Below, piece by piece: positions 61,115-64,000 of a stretch of DNA of 64,000 bases. Every line of letters starts with the position of its first letter. Positions within the stretch are counted from its first letter, which is position 1. Location: contig NZ_JAHYSG010000020.1 in NCBI RefSeq assembly GCF_022095675.1, positions 62,001 to 126,000 on the forward strand, given 5' to 3'. Source of the stretch: Dactylosporangium sp. AC04546. Its GTDB lineage: Bacteria; Actinomycetota; Actinomycetes; Mycobacteriales; Micromonosporaceae. The notes under the pieces are model-generated. The model was not told the DNA's origin, did no database searches, and saw nothing but the letters and a program-made list of their open reading frames with translations. A program made the position numbers and the translations under genes.

Positions 61115-61831
61115 ATGAGGCTCGCCCCGCACCTGCACCGCATCGGCAACGACATCGTGGCCGCCTACCTTGTGGACACGGACGCGGGCGTGACCGTCAT
61201 CGACGCGGGCATGGCCGGACACTGGCACGACCTGCGGGCCGAACTGTCCGACATGGGCCGGTCGGTGGACGACATCCGGGGCGTCGTCCTCACCCACGGC
61301 GACGGTGACCACCTCGGGTTCGCCGAGCGGCTCCGGCGCGATCACGGTGTGCCGGTGTACATCCACGAGGCGGACGCCGCCCGTGCGCGAGGCGAAGTCA
61401 AAGCCGACAATGCCTGGGGACGCATGAAGCTCGGCGCGACGGTCGGCTTCTTCTGGTACGCGATGCGCAAGGGCGGACTCCGCACCGCCCACCTCGCCGA
61501 GGTCGTCGCCGTGCACGACGGTCAGGTGCTCGACCTGCCCGGCGCGCCGCGCATCATCGGGATGCCGGGCCACTCGCCGGGCAGCATCGCCATCCACGTG
61601 CCCGTCGCCGACGCGATCTTCGTCGGCGACGCGATGACCACCCGGCATGTACTGACCGGACAGCGCGGCCCGCAACCCGCACCCTTCACCGACGATCCGC
61701 ACCAGGCGCTGGCGTCGCTGCGCCACCTCGAAGGCGTTCAGGCATCGTGGGTACTGCCGGGTCACGGCACGCCATGGTCCGGCGGGGTCGCCGAGGCGAT
61801 ACGCGCGATCAGGACCGCCGCCGGAACCTGA
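61115..61831 (+). CDS. metallo-beta-lactamase-fold hydrolase (HxDxDH variant)
   Basis: 238 residues. The MBL metal motif appears as LTHGDGDHLGF: H61, D63, D65, H66, so the second His of HxHxDH is Asp. Later ligands are GMPGHSPGSIAIH (His), FVGDAMTT (bridging Asp) and LPGHGTPW (His). Such one-residue variants are known in MBL hydrolases. Start chosen at the ATG next to the domain; 24 residues earlier there is another, but the promoter lies between them. Controlled by the divergent TetR protein. Substrate unknown. Confidence 0.88.
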   Translation: MRLAPHLHRIGNDIVAAYLVDTDAGVTVIDAGMAGHWHDLRAELSDMGRSVDDIRGVVLTHGDGDHLGFAERLRRDHGVPVYIHEADAARARGEVKADNAWGRMKLGATVGFFWYAMRKGGLRTAHLAEVVAVHDGQVLDLPGAPRIIGMPGHSPGSIAIHVPVADAIFVGDAMTTRHVLTGQRGPQPAPFTDDPHQALASLRHLEGVQASWVLPGHGTPWSGGVAEAIRAIRTAAGT

Positions 61832-61889
61832 AGCGGGGCCCATCGGCATTTCATGTTAGTGGTCATTGACGCCAAATAGCCGGCGCCGG

Positions 61890-61895
61890 TACCGT
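61890..61895 (+). promoter_or_regulatory. promoter TTGACG-N18-TACCGT, leaderless at ATG 61903
   Basis: -35 at 61866-61871 and this -10, the best -35/-10 pair with leaderless spacing in the window (seven bases to the ATG). Confidence 0.55.
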
Positions 61896-61902
61896 GCTGG
61901 TG

Positions 61903-62490
61903 ATGAACGCTCCCCGGCCCTACGCCATGCGGGCCCGTGCCGACGCGAAGGCGGCGACCCGCCTCCGCGTGCTGCGGGCCGTGCTCGCGCTGAGCGAGGA
62001 GAAGATGACGATCGAGATCACCCTTGACGAGGTCGCCTCCCGGGCCGGGACGAGCGTGCAGACGGTGCTGCGACATTTCGGCAGCCGCGACGGCTTGCTG
62101 GACGCGGCGGTCGGGCTCGCCTCCGCCGAGGTCGAGCAGGAGCGGCGGGCACCGGCCGGCGACGTGACCGGCGCGGTCGAGGCGGTCGTGGCGCACTACG
62201 AGCGGCGCGGCGACTTCGTGCTGCGGCTGCTCGGCCAGGAGCACGACCCACGCATCGCCGCCGTGGTCGGCCCGGGCAAGGAACTGCATCGACGGTGGGT
62301 CCAGGAGGCGTTCGGCCCGCAGCTGCAGGCGCGGCCGGAGAGCGACCGGGACGCGCTGGTCGACCTGCTCGTGGTGGCCACCGACCTGTACACGTGGAAG
62401 CTGCTGCGCCGCGACCGCGGCCTCGACCAGCCGACGACCCAGTCGCGGATGCACGCCATGGTCACCGCGATCCTCGCCAGCGGCGACTGA
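61903..62490 (+). CDS. TetR-family regulator
   Basis: 195 residues. HTH about 20-65: RLRVLRAVLALSEEK, then ITLDEVASRAGTSVQTVLRHF. C-terminal part has HYERRGDFVLRLLGQEHDPR. Followed after 29 nt by a glycosyltransferase gene on the same strand, which it may control. An upstream GTG at 61894 falls inside the -10 box and is disfavoured. Confidence 0.9.
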   Translation: MNAPRPYAMRARADAKAATRLRVLRAVLALSEEKMTIEITLDEVASRAGTSVQTVLRHFGSRDGLLDAAVGLASAEVEQERRAPAGDVTGAVEAVVAHYERRGDFVLRLLGQEHDPRIAAVVGPGKELHRRWVQEAFGPQLQARPESDRDALVDLLVVATDLYTWKLLRRDRGLDQPTTQSRMHAMVTAILASGD

Positions 62491-62519
62491 CCCCGGCCGG
62501 AACGGAAGGAGCCCAGCGG

Positions 62520-63656
62520 ATGCACACGTTGTTCGTCACCGTCGACGCGGGCGGCAATCTGCCGCCCGCGCTCGGCGTCGCCCGCGAGATCGTCCGCCGC
62601 GGCGGCACCGCCCGGTTCCTCGGCCACGAGCCGCAACGCGCCGCCGTCGAACGCGCCGGGTTCCGGTTCACCGCCGTCCACGACGGACTCGCCTACGACG
62701 CGGCCGCGCCCCGCAGCACCCTGTCCGGACTGCGTGACCTGACCGCGGTCTTCGCCGACCGCGGCATCGGCGCCGACGCGATCCGGCTGGCCCGCGAAGA
62801 GCCCACCGACGTGGTGATCGTGGACTGCCTCCTGCTCGGCGCGCTGGACACCGTCAGGCAGGCCGGGCTGCCGACCGTCTCGCTGGTCCACACCCTGTTC
62901 AGCTTCTTCGAGGGTGAGGCTCGCGGGCCGGTCGGCGCGATCCTGCGCCTGCGCGGCATCCGGATGCGACCGATCCTGTCCGCGCCCGAGCTGAGCCTGG
63001 TCACCGTCCGCGCCGACTTCGAACCACCCCGCCGGACCCCGTTCCCGGCATCCGTGCGTCATGTCGGCCCGGTCTGGCAGGACCCACCCCGCGCCGCCGA
63101 ACCGGCACCCGGCCGCCCGCGCGTGCTCGTCAGCCTCAGCACCACCCGGTTTCCCGGGCAGGAACGCGCGCTGCAGCGCATCCTCGACGCCGTCAGCGGC
63201 CTCGACCTCGACGCGGTCGTCACCACCGGCCCGAGCATCGACCCGGCGACCCTGCGCGCCCCGGCCAACGCCACCGTGCACCGGCACCTCGACCACGCCC
63301 AGGTCATGCCGACGGCCTCGCTCGTCATCGGCCACGGCGGGCACAGCACCACCGCACGCGCCCTCGCCTACGGCATCCCCCTGCTGGTCCTGCCGATGCA
63401 CCCGCTCATGGACCAGACCGCCATCGGGCGCGCCCTCGACCGGCACGGCGCCGGCCGGATGCTCTCCCGAACCGCCGGCGTCGGGACCATCCGCGCCGCC
63501 GTGACCGACCTGCTCGCCGACGGACCGCACCGCGCCGCCGCCGCCCGCCTCGGCACCGACATCCGCCTCGCCGACGGCGCGGCCACCGCCGTCGACCTCC
63601 TCGAAACCACCTACGAACACACCCGGCCCGCGACGTCCACGCCACCGAGCGACTGA
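62520..63656 (+). CDS. GT1-family (MGT/UGT-like) glycosyltransferase
   Basis: 378 residues. GT-B fold: N-terminal FVTVDAGGNLPPALGVAREI with FLGHEP, and a C-terminal nucleotide-sugar motif GHGGHSTTARALAYGIPLLV followed by PMHPLMDQ. Resembles the macrolide/antibiotic glycosyltransferases that decorate or inactivate small molecules. AAGGAG precedes the ATG. With the TetR gene just upstream this looks like a self-contained inducible modification unit; acceptor unknown. Confidence 0.9.
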   Translation: MHTLFVTVDAGGNLPPALGVAREIVRRGGTARFLGHEPQRAAVERAGFRFTAVHDGLAYDAAAPRSTLSGLRDLTAVFADRGIGADAIRLAREEPTDVVIVDCLLLGALDTVRQAGLPTVSLVHTLFSFFEGEARGPVGAILRLRGIRMRPILSAPELSLVTVRADFEPPRRTPFPASVRHVGPVWQDPPRAAEPAPGRPRVLVSLSTTRFPGQERALQRILDAVSGLDLDAVVTTGPSIDPATLRAPANATVHRHLDHAQVMPTASLVIGHGGHSTTARALAYGIPLLVLPMHPLMDQTAIGRALDRHGAGRMLSRTAGVGTIRAAVTDLLADGPHRAAAARLGTDIRLADGAATAVDLLETTYEHTRPATSTPPSD

Positions 63657-63862
63657 GCACCGCCCGGCAGCGACGACGATCAGCGTCAGGCCGGCCGCCA
63701 CCAGCGCTGCTCGCGCAACCTCTCCCGCCCCGCCGCTGTCGCCCGGCGCCGGCTGACGCTGCGCGCGACCAGCCCCTCCATGAAGTCCGTCCCAGCCACG
63801 TTCACCCAGCGCTGCACATAGGCATCGTTCGTCGGCCCGGGCCGGTCCCGCCGGGGCGCCGG

Positions 63863-64000
63863 TCAGGGGCCGCCGAGGCCGTGCTCGCGGGCCCGGACGA
63901 TGGCCTGGCTGCGGTCCTTGACCTGGAGCTTCACGAAGATGCTCGACACGTGGTTCCGGACGGTCTTGGGGCGCAGCGCGAGTCGGTAGGCGATCGCGGT
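63863..64000 (-). CDS. LuxR-type regulator, C-terminal 45 residues (runs off right edge)
   Basis: The frame reading in from the right edge gives IAYRLALRPKTVRNHVSSIF, VKLQVKDRSQAIVRAREHGL and a stop: the recognition helix and last helices of a NarL/FixJ-LuxR HTH. The rest, including any receiver domain, is outside the window. Confidence 0.85.
   Translation of the reverse strand, partial: TAIAYRLALRPKTVRNHVSSIFVKLQVKDRSQAIVRAREHGLGGP

Noticed and set aside
63686..63817. 43-codon minus-strand ORF (MQRWVNVAGTDFMEGLV...)
   Set aside because: Composition is protein-like, but GTG start, no ribosome site and no recognised family; could be a remnant, too weak to annotate.
1..64000. tRNA, rRNA, CRISPR arrays, IS elements, prophage genes
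   Set aside because: Looked for and not seen: no cloverleaf-like intergenic sequence, no regularly spaced repeats, no transposase or integrase domains.

Overview
The window is very GC-rich chromosomal DNA with the marks of a filamentous actinobacterium. These are many GTG starts, near-universal G/C third positions (so most antisense frames stay open), SARP, LAL-type LuxR and XRE/NB-ARC regulators, and small actinobacterial families such as DUF1876, TIGR04222 and 2TM. A member of the Micromonosporaceae is my best guess (inference, not tested). I see no tRNA or rRNA gene, CRISPR array, IS element or phage gene. It reads as ordinary accessory chromosome made of short functional islands.

Left part (1-12 kb): a KdpD sensor kinase cut by the left edge; a flavin electron-transfer pair (FMN-binding protein plus ferric-reductase-like flavoprotein); a Met-rich DUF305 lipoprotein; DUF1876; an RNA-repair pair (RtcB ligase and a convergent archease); a phosphoribosyltransferase-hydrolase fusion behind a promoter region with four copies of a 9-bp motif; a beta-propeller protein; a secreted seven-repeat RCC1 protein; and a 2TM protein. 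12-26 kb: a coupled hydrolase-MMPL-MFS export operon, an XRE/NB-ARC/TPR regulator, a truncated amino-acid permease, a SARP-family regulator, a lipoprotein, a scar holding TetR and SnoaL remnants, and a CPA2-type antiporter. 26-34 kb: two divergent LAL regulators, an SDR and a hydrolase, an ArsR-like remnant with its operator, and a frameshifted gene.

The most coherent block is 34.3-46.7 kb. One leftward run of ten closely spaced or overlapping genes encodes a polar-amino-acid-type ABC importer, a pseudo-receiver/winged-helix/GAF regulator, an ornithine-cyclodeaminase-family enzyme, an MFS carrier, hydantoinase/oxoprolinase subunits HyuA and HyuB with a U32-like TIM-barrel protein translationally coupled between them, and a DUF1989 protein. 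A PLP aminotransferase diverges from it. I read this as uptake and ATP-dependent opening of a cyclic amide (hydantoin or oxoproline type), then conversion of the freed amino acid; the substrate is unknown. Next, 46.9-51.1 kb is an overlapping four-gene unit: quinol NO reductase, a four-cysteine membrane protein, an SPFH/stomatin protein and a small two-TM protein, likely an NO-detoxification module.

Right part (51-64 kb): a PH-like membrane protein, a TIGR04222 protein, a coupled M20 deacylase and Orn/Lys/Arg-family decarboxylase, an orphan Imm35-like protein coupled to an MFS exporter, an MTHFR-like barrel protein, a membrane protein, a Yellow/MRJP-like propeller, a TetR/metallo-hydrolase divergent pair with a shared promoter-operator, a TetR-glycosyltransferase pair, and the last codons of a LuxR-type regulator. 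Across the window about nine genes have a TAnnnT -10 box 6-7 nt before the start codon, which suggests leaderless transcription.
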